Shown piece by piece: positions 34,801 to 47,938 of a stretch of 64,000 nucleotides of DNA; position 1 is the first letter of the stretch, and each line of letters opens with the position of its first letter. The position numbers were made by a program, and so were the translations under genes. The notes beneath the pieces are model-generated. The model worked only from the letters and a program-made list of their open reading frames with translations, was not told the origin of the DNA and searched no databases. The stretch lies in the NCBI GenBank assembly GCA_934045905.1, contig OW203768.1:16148316-16212315 (forward strand), given 5' to 3'. The stretch is from Leuctra nigra (Eukaryota; Arthropoda; Insecta; Plecoptera; Leuctridae).

Positions 34801-37800
34801 TGCTACGTGGCATCGTGGGCGACGTACCGGCCCGCGCCCGGCAAGTTCACGCTCGACAACATCGACCCAACGCTGTGTTCGCATCTCGTGTACGCCTTCG
34901 CCGGTCTCAACATCACCAGCAACAGCATCCGCAGTCTGGACCCGTACAATGATCTGGAGGAGGATTACGGCAAGGGTGAGCTCTCCATCACTCTCCAGGC
35001 ACTGACAGATACACAGGCCGGTTCAATCTCAGGGAATCAAAATTCAAGAAAAGTATTATTTTTTCTTAAGGAAAATTATAGTACCTACTAAATTTTCAGA
35101 TATCTAGACATTTTCACATTGATAAGATAACTATTATTCTCAAATTCCTACAAAAATAGAAAATATTAACTTGAAAATCAAGCAGCAATTAAGGGTACAG
35201 GGAAAGAACGCTATATGAGTCGCGCTTGGATGAAACTGAGATAAACGAAGTTTTATGTTGAAACTTGTATCTATTTTCCATACAAATCGATATTTCAATT
35301 GTGTTTTTCTAGACTTTGTGGCAATATTTCCTAATAACCGAGGGTATATTCTAAAAGCTCTTAAAAATCATAGCAAGATTAGTGATTACACCTTTTAAAC
35401 TAATATTTTTTTAAATGGACTCATAGCGTTCTTTCCCTGTACCCTTCAAGTCTCATATATAGGAATACAAAGAGCAATTATACATTTTTAAAATCTAAAT
35501 CTAAACCTTTAATATATAGAACATATTTTTTAATTACTTGGCATTTCCCATATATCTTTATGCTCTTGAACCATTCAAATTATTCAACTGCAAATTGGTT
35601 TTCAGCTTGATTCAAATTTGGGCACAAATATTGTAACTTCCACATTGGTAGTCTCCTTTTTTATAAGGTCCCAAGCCTTCGAGATGCATGGAAGACTTTG
35701 ACCACACCTTTTTTCTCAGATTATCCATCAGTAAAGCAGCTAGTATAAAGTCTAAATCAATTTTCCAGTGTACCAAGAAACCGATCTAGCTAGAAATCAC
35801 AAACAAAAAACAGAATTTACACAAGCAGAATAGTAATGCATCTTCTGAAAACAATTGCCCGAACGATCACTTAACGTTTGACCTGTAATGCAAAAACACA
35901 CAAAAAACTGATTAAATGTGATGGTGCTCTCTACTATTCTAGGTTCGTACAAGAAGATGGCAGCCATGCGCAACCGGCACCCGCATCTCAAGGTCACACT
36001 CGCCATCGGAGGTTGGAACGAAGGCTCAGCCAACTATTCCCTCCTCGCTTCCACTCCCGACAGGAGGCGCACGTTCGTCAACAGTGTTACCAACTTCATC
36101 AGGTAGGATCCTTACTCCTCGATAATAAATTCAGGACCTTATGAATTGGGACCTTGTGCTATCCATCGCAATGTATTTTTTCCCATGCTGTCATTTAACT
36201 ATTAGTAAATACTTGCTGAAGAAAATTAAATTGATACACTTCTAATGGCTGTCTTCATAATTTTTTTGTGGATTTGTTAAAGAAATTGTATGTTTTTCCA
36301 GGAAGTACAACTTCGATGGCCTGGACTTGGACTGGGAATTCCCCGGCATGCGCGGGGGTCGCCCGGAGGACAAGGTCAACTTTGTCGCTCTAGTCAAGGT
36401 CCGTAGAAACCAGGAAGTATTTTTATCATCAGAAATATACTGAGAATAGATTTATACTTTTTTCTCGAAAATTATAAATTATTTGAGAATTATGATTCCA
36501 CTAAAATAATAGGATAGGAAGAACACTTTGTAAAATAAAAAACTGAATGAAATTCTGAAAATCTTTTAAAATGCAATATTCATTCTCAAGGAAAAGGAGT
36601 AATTTATGAAGAATTTATTCCCATTCTTGCATTTACATTATGTAAACCAAGTATCAAATAAAACAGCAGATACTATTATATTCCACTAAATTCAGTTCCC
36701 AAAATGTTTTCTGAATCCTCCTGCTACACCCCAGGACCTACGCGAGGCATTCGACAAACATGGCTGGCTGTTGACGGCAGCGCTGGGCGCCGGCGTCAAC
36801 ACCATCGACACGGCATACGACGTCAAGTCGCTCGGACAACACCTCGACTTCCTGCACGCCATGTGCTACGACTATCACGGCGCGTGGGACAAGCGGACCG
36901 GTTCCAACACTCCGTTCCGATCGCAGCCGGACAAGTTCAGCGTGGTGAGCAATGTGTCAAGTATCTACAGTAGAACTCCGTTGTAAGTTAGAGAGTGAAA
37001 ATATCTGGAGAATTGAAGATAACACCCTCTAACATCAAATTTTTGAGGATTTTGAGGGTAGGCAACAAGAGAAAAGAACTCTCAAAGGAAAAAATAATAT
37101 TTCGGTTACGAATATTATATCTGTATCTTGAGAAAGAGAGCTTAGAATCTACATAAAAATGATTCATATTGGATTATTTAAACAGTATTACAGTTGAGAC
37201 AAGTCAACTTAGAAGATAAAAAGATAAATCATTTTGTTTACTGGACTTCAAAGTGTATATAATTTTAATATAGCAAGGAATGGAACCCATTTATGTATAT
37301 TTCCTCTCTCTCGTCGTACTACAGTAAGATTTTTTTTGATAAAAAGTTGTTTACACATAAAAAAATCATCTAACACTATTTCCACTGCACAGTCATGTTA
37401 GTTTGAAATGTTCCGGTCTGCAGGAGGACAGTATCGACCACTTCATACGGCTCGGTGCTCCGCGACACAAGCTGGTGCTCGGACTGTCGATGTACGGACG
37501 GACATTCAACACCGAAGTCGAGGGATCCACGGAGCTGGGCGTACCGGCCGAGGAGAAGGGATTCCAAGGTCCGCTGACGCGCGAGGACGGTTTCCTCGGG
37601 TACAACGAGGTGAGTGAAGCAAACTGTCTCGGGGTTTCTGGTTCAAATAATATGTGAACACTAGCGGTGTAGTGGGGACATGGCAGGACAGGGCAGCACT
37701 CAGAACTTTTTCATTAATACTTACATGGTTTACAATTTCATAGAACAAATTAAACTGGATAAATAATAGTATAGCCAAAATTTCAAATAAAATCTTCTCA

Positions 37801-40064
37801 ACTCTTGTTAGGGTCTCTAGAGAATCTTATATAAAAATTAGGAAATGTAAAAATATTATGGTTCCATAAATCTGAATTTAAAATCAGCTTATAACCTGAT
37901 ATTCCTCCTGGGCCCGGATTCACAAAGCTTTTCCTCCGGGGGTTTTAAAATAAAACCCCTTCTTTCACTGCTTATTAGACACACCAAAGTGGGGCTATCT
38001 ATCAATTCCCCGGGAGAAAAGATTTGTGAATCCGGGCCCTGAAGGGGTTCTTGCCCCCCAAACCCCCGCGGGTCGTGAACACTGTGGGCTAGGTATTCTT
38101 TTCGGCGCCCACACTTCTTTGCTAGGACTGCACCCCTATAACATATTTCTTGATACGGCACAACTCGGAGCAAATGTTTTTAGAAATGGTATGTTTTCTC
38201 AAGAGCTACAGAGTTTCATACTCCATATTTTCCCAGAATAAAAGTGATCATTATTTAGGTTGTATTTGTATGCCGAGGGGCGGAAGGGGGGAGAGATATT
38301 TTAAAGGTCGGAGTAGCCTCTAGCATATTATGTGGGTCCAGGAGTAAAAATCCCCATGACTTTCTTTTTAACTCAATTTGAAGAACTTTTGCACATTTTG
38401 TGCATTATCCATCACCAGTTTGTCTTTTTCATGACAATAAATATTATTTTCTTTTACTCAATGAGAGTTATTTTTTATGTACTACCAAGAGCTTCACATT
38501 TAATCTGTTTGACATTATAAAATGAGTTATAAAATGAATAACTTTCAGATCTGCACTGAGCTGGGCAATAATGAATCTCAGTGGCTGCAGTATTGGGACG
38601 AGGCTACCGACACTCCATACGCAGTTCAAGGTCGCAAGGTCATCACATTTGACAATCCACAAAGCATTGCACTCAAGGTAAGTACAAAACATACTAATGT
38701 GCTGCTTCGATCATTTAAACCACGCCTCTAGATAAAAATTTGTAATTTAATTCAAAGCAATGTAAATGCAATTTATTTCAGAATACAGAAATTGCTTCAA
38801 CAAAGTCTTTAAATTTGTTTGTGCAAATTTGTTAACTTGCAAATTACCAAGATGCAGTGAATTTAGTTAATTGATAAATCATTTTTCGTAACTTTTCAAA
38901 ATTAGTTACAATTTCCATAAAAGTTCTTCACCGATTTCACATTTAAAAAAAATAATTATGAAAATTTTAAAATTTTAACAAATAGGTCCAACATGTTATT
39001 TTTACTTTTCAACCGATCGGAGGATTTTCTTAAGAACTATATTATGTGACTGCTCTCGCTGGTGTAGTGTGTGTAAAATTTCCGTTGCGTGGACCGTTTC
39101 CTGGGTTCAAGTCAACGAGGGAGTGAAGCAAACACTGTCTCAAGGTCTCAGATTCAATATGAAAACGAAGACCCTTACCTAATACCGCCAAACGTTGGTG
39201 CTACGATGGTGCTGAGTTCAAGGTCGGTGCTACTACGGGTTATTAAGAGGTAGCACGGTGCTAGTTAATTCGCGATATTAGGTAATGTTCCTGGAGGCCA
39301 AGTCTTGAAACTTACGCATTCAGGACGCAAACGCTCTCGGACGAGAATAAGTCCCATTCACTGTAAGAGTGATCGATATAGAAACATAAAATCAAGCCAC
39401 TTATTTGATTTTCATACAGCAATATAATGGAAACAATTTATTAACCTTATAATTATTATTACAGATAATATACAGTCATTAAAACATTAATCAAAATTAA
39501 GCTAAACAGTTGACAGTAGATTTCAAGGTCGTCATTCTTACAGTGAACGGTACTTATTGATGTCCGAGAGCGTTTGGGTCCTGAAGGCGTAAGTTTTAAG
39601 ACTTGGCCTCCTGGGCTACACCAGGGATGCAATGAGGCCACAACCGGCCAGAGCAAAAAGCAAACAAATAGCAAATAATTACCTAAACAACCAATATCTA
39701 TGGGTGTTTCTCCTTGAACCTAAGCTAATTGACAGAAATACCATTACTCCAATTCATCTATGTAAATTTCTCAACTATTAGCCACCATGTTTTACGTACG
39801 TGTTGTCACCTCCCGCAGACGAAGTACGCCGTCGCCAGCGGTCTAGCGGGAGTAATGGTTTGGGCGATGGACAACGACGACTTCCTCGGAGACTGCGACG
39901 CTCGCGGCGGCAACTACCCGCTGCTACGAGCCATCGGACACGCCATGATCAAAGCCGAGATGGAGATAAGAGAGAAGCCGGCCAGTGCAGGAGTCGCCGC
40001 GCTAACTCTCTCCACAGTACTGACGGTTGCAGCGATTGGGATCGCGATTGTTGCGGGTCGTTGA
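28835..40064 (+). CDS. GH18 chitinase, secreted or membrane-anchored
   Basis: Eight exons: 28835-28961, 34781-34975, 35943-36102, 36302-36398, 36735-36944, 37424-37609, 38549-38677, 39819-40064. They join in consistent phases to 449 residues. It hydrolyses beta-1,4 bonds of chitin outside the cell. Residues 1-28 look like a signal peptide (WLCFIVVIVINLAV). All four insect chitinase regions are intact: KVTLAIGGW (124-132), FDGLDLDWEFPG with catalytic E173, MCYDYHG (236-242) and GVMVWAMDNDD (379-389). There is no chitin-binding domain. The last 23 residues are hydrophobic (LSTVLTVAAIGIAIV), suggesting a GPI signal or membrane anchor. The one-domain layout resembles the Cht2 group, but I cannot assign the group. 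The exon 4 donor (GTCCGT) is weak. Intron 1 is 5.8 kb and full of transposons. Confidence 0.93.
28962..29995. other. Chitinase intron 1, first part
   Basis: AT-rich. A short stretch near 29720-29760 (GCAAAATTTCAGCTCGATCA, then GTGTAACGG) looks like a relic of the Helentron-like family. No coding segment is recognised. Confidence 0.45.
29996..30690. mobile_element. Non-autonomous hAT-like element (CAGGCGCGTA ends)
   Basis: 695 bp with short inverted ends [C/T]AGGCGCGTA[T/G]GAA and flanking 8-mers TCCCTTAC / TCCTTTGC (6 of 8 match). The subterminal regions carry G runs and C runs. It lies in chitinase intron 1. Confidence 0.65.
30691..31490. other. Chitinase intron 1, second part
   Basis: AT-rich with TAGGTACC-like motifs. 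No gene is recognised. Confidence 0.45.
31500..32284 (+). mobile_element. 5'-truncated LINE with (ATT)n tail
   Basis: A 211-residue frame (31518-32153) matches the C-terminal part of a non-LTR reverse transcriptase (VKSFKYLGMLLDVNLSFKQH, then IERLQILQNRGMRII). The 3' end reads GCGCTAAATAAAGAATTATT and continues with ATT units. It lies in chitinase intron 1, in the same sense as the gene. Confidence 0.85.
32430..33447 (-). mobile_element. 5'-truncated LINE, antisense
   Basis: On the minus strand, a 237-residue frame (33447-32734) matches the C-terminal part of a non-LTR reverse transcriptase (IRYLGIIVDQHLNWQNHI, then IQYGITSWGG). A 3' UTR of about 300 bp ends in an AAATG-type repeat near 32430. 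It is a different family from the LINE at 31500. It lies in chitinase intron 1. Confidence 0.85.
33930..34120. repeat. Near-perfect long hairpin
   Basis: Two arms of about 88 bp with about two mismatches (for example ATATCTGTTGG against ATATCTATTGG), separated by about 14 nt. The arms start AATAGACCGATT. It lies in chitinase intron 1. Confidence 0.9.
34121..34780. other. Chitinase intron 1, last part
   Basis: AT-rich, with a CCCCTAG acceptor at its end. No repeat is recognised. Confidence 0.45.
35191..35446. mobile_element. MITE with AAGGGTACAGGGAAAG ends
   Basis: 256 bp with perfect 24-bp inverted ends starting AAGGGTACAGGGAAAGAACG. Non-coding. It lies in chitinase intron 2. Confidence 0.8.
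37908..38041. mobile_element. Small foldback element
   Basis: 134 bp with inverted ends C[T/A]GGGCCCGGATTCACAAA and a further paired stretch (TTTTCTCC, CCGGGG). It lies in chitinase intron 6. Confidence 0.7.
39293..39611. mobile_element. Foldback MITE with about 76-bp inverted ends
   Basis: The ends GGAGGCCAAGTCTT and ACTTACGC, then GACGCAAACGCTCTCGG and CACTGTAAGA, reappear inverted at the right side with few mismatches. About 165 bp of AT-rich sequence lies between. It is in the last chitinase intron. Confidence 0.8.
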
Positions 40065-40465
40065 TGAACTTGACTGATTCCATTGATAGATTTCGTATCA
40101 CTCTGGTGTTACTCGCTCATAATCGTAGCACGTTACGGAATGATGTGTCAACTTGAGTTATAATGATGCCGGCTTTGATTACACATCTGTTTTCTTGTTT
40201 GCCGGTGCATTTTGTAAAGACCTTGAGACCAGTCAGTTTAATTCTAATAACAGGCTCGAAAGGTTAATACTGGTCATTAATGACATGCACTCCAAGGTGG
40301 CATTATTTTAGACAAACTATCAGGTAGAGGTAACCCTTGAAATTCATGCTTTGGATTCATGTATGTTGTCGTTTTCATTGTTTACATTTGAAAACGTTGA
40401 GAGAAAGTCTTGATTTCATCTTTTTAAATAGTTTAAAATCATGAATTTGAAGTATGCTTCTCCTG

Positions 40466-40590
40466 GGCCCTTATTCTATAATGAAAATTAAATCATATTG
40501 GTCTGAAATCATTTCATATCCATGTTATTCCTATGGCCCTCAAATGATTTCACACCAAAATGATTTAATTTTAGTTACAGAATATCAAAT
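40466..40590. mobile_element. Small inverted-repeat element
   Basis: The arms read TTCTATAATGAAAATTAAAT and, inverted, TTCTGTAACTAAAATTAAAT, each followed by an ATTGG/TTTGG and GAAATCATTT stretch. It lies in the presumed chitinase 3' UTR. Confidence 0.65.
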
Positions 40591-40899
40591 TTCAATTTCC
40601 ATTTTTTTATATCCTAATGGATCTCAACATATGACTTTGAGTCAGAACTCATAACACCAAGACTTGCCTTGACTAGATTTAATATGTTTCCTTATATTTT
40701 ACTGCTCATTTTATTGTCTTTTACTTTTTTTACTGTGAACTGTTAGTAAAAGTTTATTATGCTGTATTTTTTGTATTGAGAGGTAGGATTGATAAGAAAT
40801 ATGACCTATTAAAATTGTGTTACGAGATTAAAATAAGTAATACGTAAATGCTGTGATAGGAAGATGTTGTCAATAATTACAATAGATAGTTTTGGAATA

Positions 40900-40905
40900 A
40901 TAAAT
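40900..40905 (+). terminator. Polyadenylation signal AATAAA (chitinase)
   Basis: AATAAA about 840 nt after the chitinase stop. It is the best plus-strand candidate before the syntaxin-5 3' region. Confidence 0.45.
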
Positions 40906-40987
40906 TTACTAAATATGTTGATTATGACTTTGTATTATTTGTGTACAACTTATGTCAAATCGTACCCTTATCCAGTCACATTGGAGG

Positions 40988-40993
40988 TTTATT
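40988..40993 (-). terminator. Polyadenylation signal AATAAA (syntaxin-5)
   Basis: The minus strand reads AATAAA about 780 nt after the syntaxin-5 stop. It lies about 90 bp from the plus-strand signal of the convergent chitinase gene. Confidence 0.4.
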
Positions 40994-41769
40994 TATGGTT
41001 ATGATACAGTTTCCATCCTGTTTTGCAACTCAATTTAAGTTTCAAACATGATTCAGCTGAGTTCATGTTCTCAATCATTATTGGTGTTTTCGATGTTGAT
41101 TGAATCATCAATGTGAACAGCGTAGGACTTGACTGAAAGTGATTACAAAACATCGGAATACAAGAAGTCCAGGCATAACTTATCACATTCCACGCCTTGA
41201 AATAGGCCACTAATTGTCCAGACCGTGGCTTTTGGCCCAACGATCACCGCAAAACTTCGATAAAAACCACTCGGGAAATCGACGCGAGATAAATCAAGGT
41301 CTCTCAGATCAAACGATGTTCCAAGTAGAGCCTTCACTTTCAAAGCAAAGCTACTTTACAGCACCTTTAACATGAACTGGCTGATATTTACTCTACCTAC
41401 TAAAATTAATTATAAGATTATTATATAATGAGTACGTACTACATTCTTTTTACAATCTTCGCAGAATTGTTTTAAAAAACTTCATTGTTCTTTACAATTC
41501 TTAGTTTAAAGGTAACTTGTTCAGAGTCAAAACCAAAATGATTTTGAAGATAACCCTAAGCATAGAAAAGGAACAATGGAAGCTAACATTCTATCAAAGA
41601 TTTTGATACTGCAAATTGCAATAGTTACACACGCCAAGCAGTAAGCCAGTAGATCTTTATGCACAGAACTTAAGAAGATAGATTGAAACGGCAATTGTAA
41701 CATAAAATTGAATAAATAAATTGAACTAAATGGAATAAAACCAATAGTGATATATATTTTGGTGATATG

Positions 41770-43754
41770 CTAGGCCAGAAAAACAACAAAGAATATGAAG
41801 AAGAATATAAGCACCGCAAATATCTTGATCATAAGCCAACGGTTAGACGTTACGGATTGAAAGTACTTCAATATCTCTCCATGAGCGGCTTCCACGTTCA
41901 ACTCGGCATCTTGCACATTTGAGTCGATCCTCTCGACCATCTCCTCCTGTTCCTTGACCATCGTGGCGAGCTGTTGGAAGATTCCTCCGAGCTCGACGAT
42001 GGTCGACTCGATGTTGTGCATCGTCTCCGCGCGGCTCTGGAGGTAGTTCTCCGTCTCGTCGTAGCGGACCAGAGACTGGGTCTGCTGCGGAGGTAACAGC
42101 GGGCTGGACTCCATGTCGATGGCGAGTTCGTCAAACAGAACAGAGCCCTGGTGCTGGCCTGGGAAACAAGAAACATTTTGACTTCTTAGTGACATTGCAA
42201 CTTCAGGACAGTGTAAGAAGCTTTACACTTCCAAGGTTTCCTTAGAACCTATTGTCCTAATAACGAACCTATTATCCTATTAACGAACATATTAATAGGA
42301 CTTTTATTCTTCACACAACATTATTTTTTGCGGTTTAAGAAAACTTTCAAAGTTTGCAAGCACTGTGTGAATCTATTTTTACGACAAAATAGGATTGATG
42401 CTTCCTCTTCAAAGACATTGGTTATGAGAAGGAAATTGAGAGTTTTAAAACATTTTGTATGCAAAGCATGCACATTTCTTTGCATTATGCATGGTAGATA
42501 TAACAGTAGATAGGTAGGTACCCTTGGCACAACTAAAAACTGAAAATGTAAGATTGCACCATCAGAAGTCAGTCCAAGCGATCTCCTTGTCTCACTCTAG
42601 TATGTGACCTCTGATTTCAATGATAATAACAAACATTGATTGTTCAGAACATGACCAGCAGTCATTCAAATTTGTACACCGATCAATTTTAGTTGTGCCA
42701 AGTGTACCTACCTACATCTAGCAGAGTAGGTTTAAAGTAAAAATATTAAAAAGTAGAGAATAGTCCTAGAGAATGTAGGTAGTACCTAGAGAAAGTAGAG
42801 AAAAAGTCAAGTAAAAATAAACATTAAAAAGTAGAGAATAGTCCTAATAAAACATAGGGGGAGGGGTCAAAACCATTTGATACTCAGGTATACTCGGCTT
42901 TAAGTCTAGTTTCAACCCTCCGCCCTCCCTTTCGATCATTTACGTTAGTTTAGGCTCCTCCCCCTCGACCGGTAACATGGGAAAAGTTGTTTGAATGTGG
43001 TGCGGGGTGAACGGCGGGATAACATTTCACCTATGGCCGAGTGTACTACCTAATGATCTTCCTACTTCAAGCATTAACAACACTAGGTATCTTGCAAAAC
43101 ATGGAAATAGGTGTGATAAGATAAGTATAAAACATTGTACTACATGACAAGTAAGTGACACATAGATTGCAATTAGGTAGGTACATTGCCCAATGTTTAC
43201 AATTGGTCAAGCTTACCTCGTCCAGTAAAAGCAGATGGTGGTGGCGAAGACGAGACAAATCCAGAGGAAAACTGATCTCTGCGCTGATTCTGTTCTTTCA
43301 AGTTCTCTGTTCGAACCTCTAGCACTTGCTTGAAGTCGGACGACATAGCTGCCAGCTTAGACTGAAGAGCAAACACAACACTAGACGAATGCGAGAGAAG
43401 ATGCTTGCCATTCTGTCGCGACTCTCTTTGCTTCCGTGCAACTTCTTGTAACCTTGCAATCTGTTGGTTTAGGCTACCGAGATCTTCTTTGATTATGTAA
43501 GTCAGTTCTTGGATCTCCGTCGGTCTGTCGTTAAACAATGATTTACGTTTCGCTAATAATGTCAGTTTTTCTAGTTTCGTGAATGTGCTACTTATGTTTT
43601 TACCAATTGTCCTCGCAATCATCATGAACTCGGCATAACTCTGAATGTACTTAGCTTTCCGGGGGTCTTTGACTGCAACTGCTCTTGCGACATGGCGACC
43701 TTGTTGCGAACGAATCGCATTCGCAAACTCCGAAGTTCTGTCGCGTGAAGCCAT
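41770..43754 (-). CDS. Syx5: Syntaxin-5
   Basis: Two exons, 43754-43217 and 42158-41770, join in phase 1 to give 308 residues. Syntaxin-5 is the Qa-SNARE of the early Golgi and ER-Golgi interface. It drives fusion of COPII-derived and intra-Golgi vesicles. The start MASRDRTSEF matches the short isoform start of animal syntaxin-5 (MSCRDRTQEF in human). The N-terminal helical region contains TKLEKLTLLAKRKSLF and VLEVRTENLKEQ. The SNARE motif spans about residues 213-278 (IESTIVELGGIFQQLATMVK), with the central Gln in FQQL. SVTSNRWLMIKIF and a membrane anchor end FFVVFLA, as in the family. The length equals the usual short form. I saw no upstream long-form start. It is convergent with the chitinase gene. 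Confidence 0.97.
42515..42710. mobile_element. Short MITE, same family as 12953-13175
   Basis: 196 bp with inverted ends TAGGTAC[C/A]CTTGGCACAA and TA edges. The interior shares GACTTCTGATGGTGCAATCT-like and GTCTCACTCTAGTA stretches with 12953-13175, in opposite orientation. It lies in the single syntaxin-5 intron. Confidence 0.8.
42893..43047. mobile_element. Possible further MITE of the TAGGTACACTYGGC class
   Basis: Weak inverted ends GGTATACTCGGC and GGTAGTACACTCGGCC, with a pyrimidine-rich interior unlike the other two copies. It lies in the syntaxin-5 intron. Confidence 0.3.
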
Positions 43755-44672
43755 GGCTGTATATCTTCGAAATTATTCACACAATTAAGGCACAAACAAT
43801 TTATCTAGCAGCCTATGAAGTAACACGAAGAAATTCTTTCTGAAAACTGTCTGTCAAATAGTACATAACCAAACTTATGAGCCATCTGTTGAAATACGAT
43901 GTTTCATTGAGAACCTTGAGTCAATATCGAAATATTAATATCTTATTAAAAAGAGGGAACTAAATAATTTATAATTAATGCCGCGAAAATATTATAAATA
44001 GCGAGAATTTCAAAGACACGTCACCTTTCACATCTGTCACGAAATAATTTCACTGAAGTGAGGTCACAGCCGACAGCGCCCCTGACGTGAGACGCAAGAA
44101 ATAAGAAATAAAGCGCCAAATTACAAATGCTAAAAATGTCATTGAAAATATTCAGATAATGAACTAAATACCAGAAATGTCATTAGAAAAAGTAAAAGAC
44201 GCACAAAATAATCGATTAATTTGATATATTTTAATTCTTTATCTTCGCCCATGGGATTCAAAAGAACTTCCTTGTAAAATCAGGTCTATGGTAAAATCAC
44301 TGGTTTTGACAGATTCATTGCTATCTTTTTTTTCGACACGGCATACTAAAATGGCACGCGCTGCGCTGTCAGTTGCTGATGTCATACAGACGGCAGTGAT
44401 AATTCAGACACCCAAGCGACAATACAGATAATAAACGATCGGTATACCACCGAACACCCAATCGAACTGGCTTATGGAAAATTTTACATTGACGAGCGGG
44501 AGTATTTCTACTATATTTTCTAAAAACATTAAATTCGGGCGGTAATTTTAAAAAATGGAACATTGTGTTGTAATAGGTTCAGATAAGGTAAATAAATGCA
44601 TACGTCGGCGTTGCACTCGCACTGTTCTCATCTATAGGCTGATCGTGACCTACGAATGAATATGAATGAATA
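43755..44672. other. Upstream region of syntaxin-5
   Basis: AT-rich. It should hold the syntaxin-5 promoter, but no clear motif stands out. No other gene is supported. Confidence 0.45.
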
Positions 44673-46108
44673 CTAGGAAAACGCTCAGTGTAACGCGTTG
44701 ATGAGCGAGCACGGGTACGTGCAAATTCTCGAACCGGAAATGCGTACACAACGCACAGAAAACATATACAACCATATTGAATTGATTATGATCAGTGCTC
44801 GGAGTAGGAATTAAATAGTGGCGGTATGGTAACATAAGAATACCACGTGCGGGGGGGGGGGGGGGGGGGGTACGATATTAGATGAGGGTCCAGATTCCAG
44901 AATTACACTGACAACCATTGTCATGTCATTAGTTAGATTAGTCTTTTACTTTGATGAAACAACTAAATTAAATAATGAATTTTACTTTATCTTGTAGTGG
45001 ATGTTCATAGTTCACAGTTATGCTTGAAATATGCAGTCAAAAGATAACCATGAAATACGAGTAAATTAGAATATAAAATTACGTAAATTTCCAAGAATAT
45101 CTGATTTTAAGCATTCCGTTTTTTCTGAGAAGTAACGATATGAAATCAAATGTGTAAAGAAGTACCGGTATATCATACCGTTCCATACCGGCCTTCTTCG
45201 AGCACTGATTATGATATCAACTTAAAAGTAGGTATTATGCTTTTCATCGAAACTTTAAAATAGCATCTAAGCACCTGGTTCATAAAGCAAATCAGAATTA
45301 ATTCAATTGGCACTGGAAAACATTCATTTCGATACTTCATTACTGACAGATATTAAAAATGTCAATAAGTTCATACGTTCTTAACTGATTGGGATGAAAT
45401 TTTGTAAAATAAGAGACAATATTGGTCTTAATGATCATGCAAAATATGAGTTTGATCAGAATTATCGAAGACCGTTTTCATTTTTCAGCCTATCAGGAGA
45501 TATTTATTTAAATTTTAACCAATAAATGGATTTCAAAAAAAATTATGGTGTGCAAACAGAGAAGGTTGGTTTTACATGTGTGCAAAATTTCAGCTCGTGT
45601 GTGCAAAATTTCAGCTCGATCTAAGAAAAACTCTGACCTGTATAGCCAAAATATGATTTTGATCAGATTTATCGAAGACCAGTTTCATTTTTCAACCTAC
45701 CATCAGGAGATGTTTATTTAAATTTTAGCCAATTAATAAATTTCAAAAAAATTTGGGGTCTGCAAACATAAATGTTTGTCTCTACATGTGTGCAAAATTT
45801 CAGCTCGATCGAGGAAAAACTCTAGACATGTATAGCCAAAATATGAGTTTGATCAGATTTGTCGAAGACCATTTTCACTGTTCAACCTATCAGGAGATGT
45901 TTATTTAAATTTTAACCAATCAGTAGATATCAAAAAAATTAGGGTCTGCAACGCCCAGAGAATGTCCAAACACGTGTGCAAAATTTCAGCTCGATCGAAG
46001 AAAAACTCTGACCTGTATATCGTCAGTAACAGAAAAAAAAAAAAAAAAAAAAAAAAACAGAGGTCCGTGCCAAATTAGCCAAAAGGAGACGCTCGCTTCG
46101 CTCGCTCA
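44673..46108 (-). mobile_element. Helentron-like element with three internal units
   Basis: On the minus strand the element runs from TGAGCGAGCGAAGCGAGCG (46108) to GCGTTTTCCTAG followed by T (44673). Before the 3' end is a hairpin AACGC-loop-GCGTT. The 5' GAGCGAGC pairs with the 3' GCTCGCTC. Inside are an A/T homopolymer and three tandem units of about 190 bp (near 45450, 45658 and 45848) sharing TGCAAAATTTCAGCTCGATC. A 20-G run lies at about 44850. Both edges fit insertion between two T residues. Class assignment is inference. Confidence 0.65.
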
Positions 46109-47529
<1,421 letters not shown>

Positions 47530-47605
47530 AAGGAGATAGGGAGATGATGATGAAGAATAAGATGGACGATGGAAAGGAGGTGGTCGTGGCCTAATTAGGC
47601 CACTT
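47530..47605 (-). mobile_element. SINE fragment at the edge of the microsatellite
   Basis: GGAGATAGGGAGATGATGAT, then GGAAAGGAGGTGGTCGTGG and CCTAATTAGG, match the SINE body (compare 25270-25340). This body normally contains a short ATGATGATG stretch at this place. Confidence 0.7.
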
Positions 47606-47938
47606 GCTCTGTTTTTCTTGTTGACTTGTTTTTGTGTATGTTTTTTGTAGGCAATGCCCAGGCAACACCGTTCAGCCAATCGATCTGAAATTTTGCACAC
47701 ACACTAATTAATAGTAGCGGTATAGCTTTTGCATGTTATTTATGATAGGTCGAAAATTACAAATGGAAATGTTTGATCGATCAACTTCAAATTTTGCATA
47801 TAGTCTTTGGGACCAACACTTCAGATGTTTTTGACATTTTTAAAACAAATCGGTCAAGAAATTTAAGAGTTATTGACATTTTATTGACGAAATACAAAGG
47901 CTTGCTTATCATACGCGTTGCACGTAGCGTTTTCCTAG
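47606..47938 (+). mobile_element. Helentron-like copy, short and diverged
   Basis: Contains CAATCGATCTGAAATTTTGC and ends GCGTTTTCCTAG followed by T, as in the other copies. The usual GAGCGAGC start is not seen, so the 5' edge is uncertain. Confidence 0.5.

Noticed and set aside
44555..44587. Possible first exon of a THAP-like protein (MEHCVVIGSDK then GTAAAT)
   Set aside because: Too short, lacks the expected second Cys, and no downstream exon could be joined to it.
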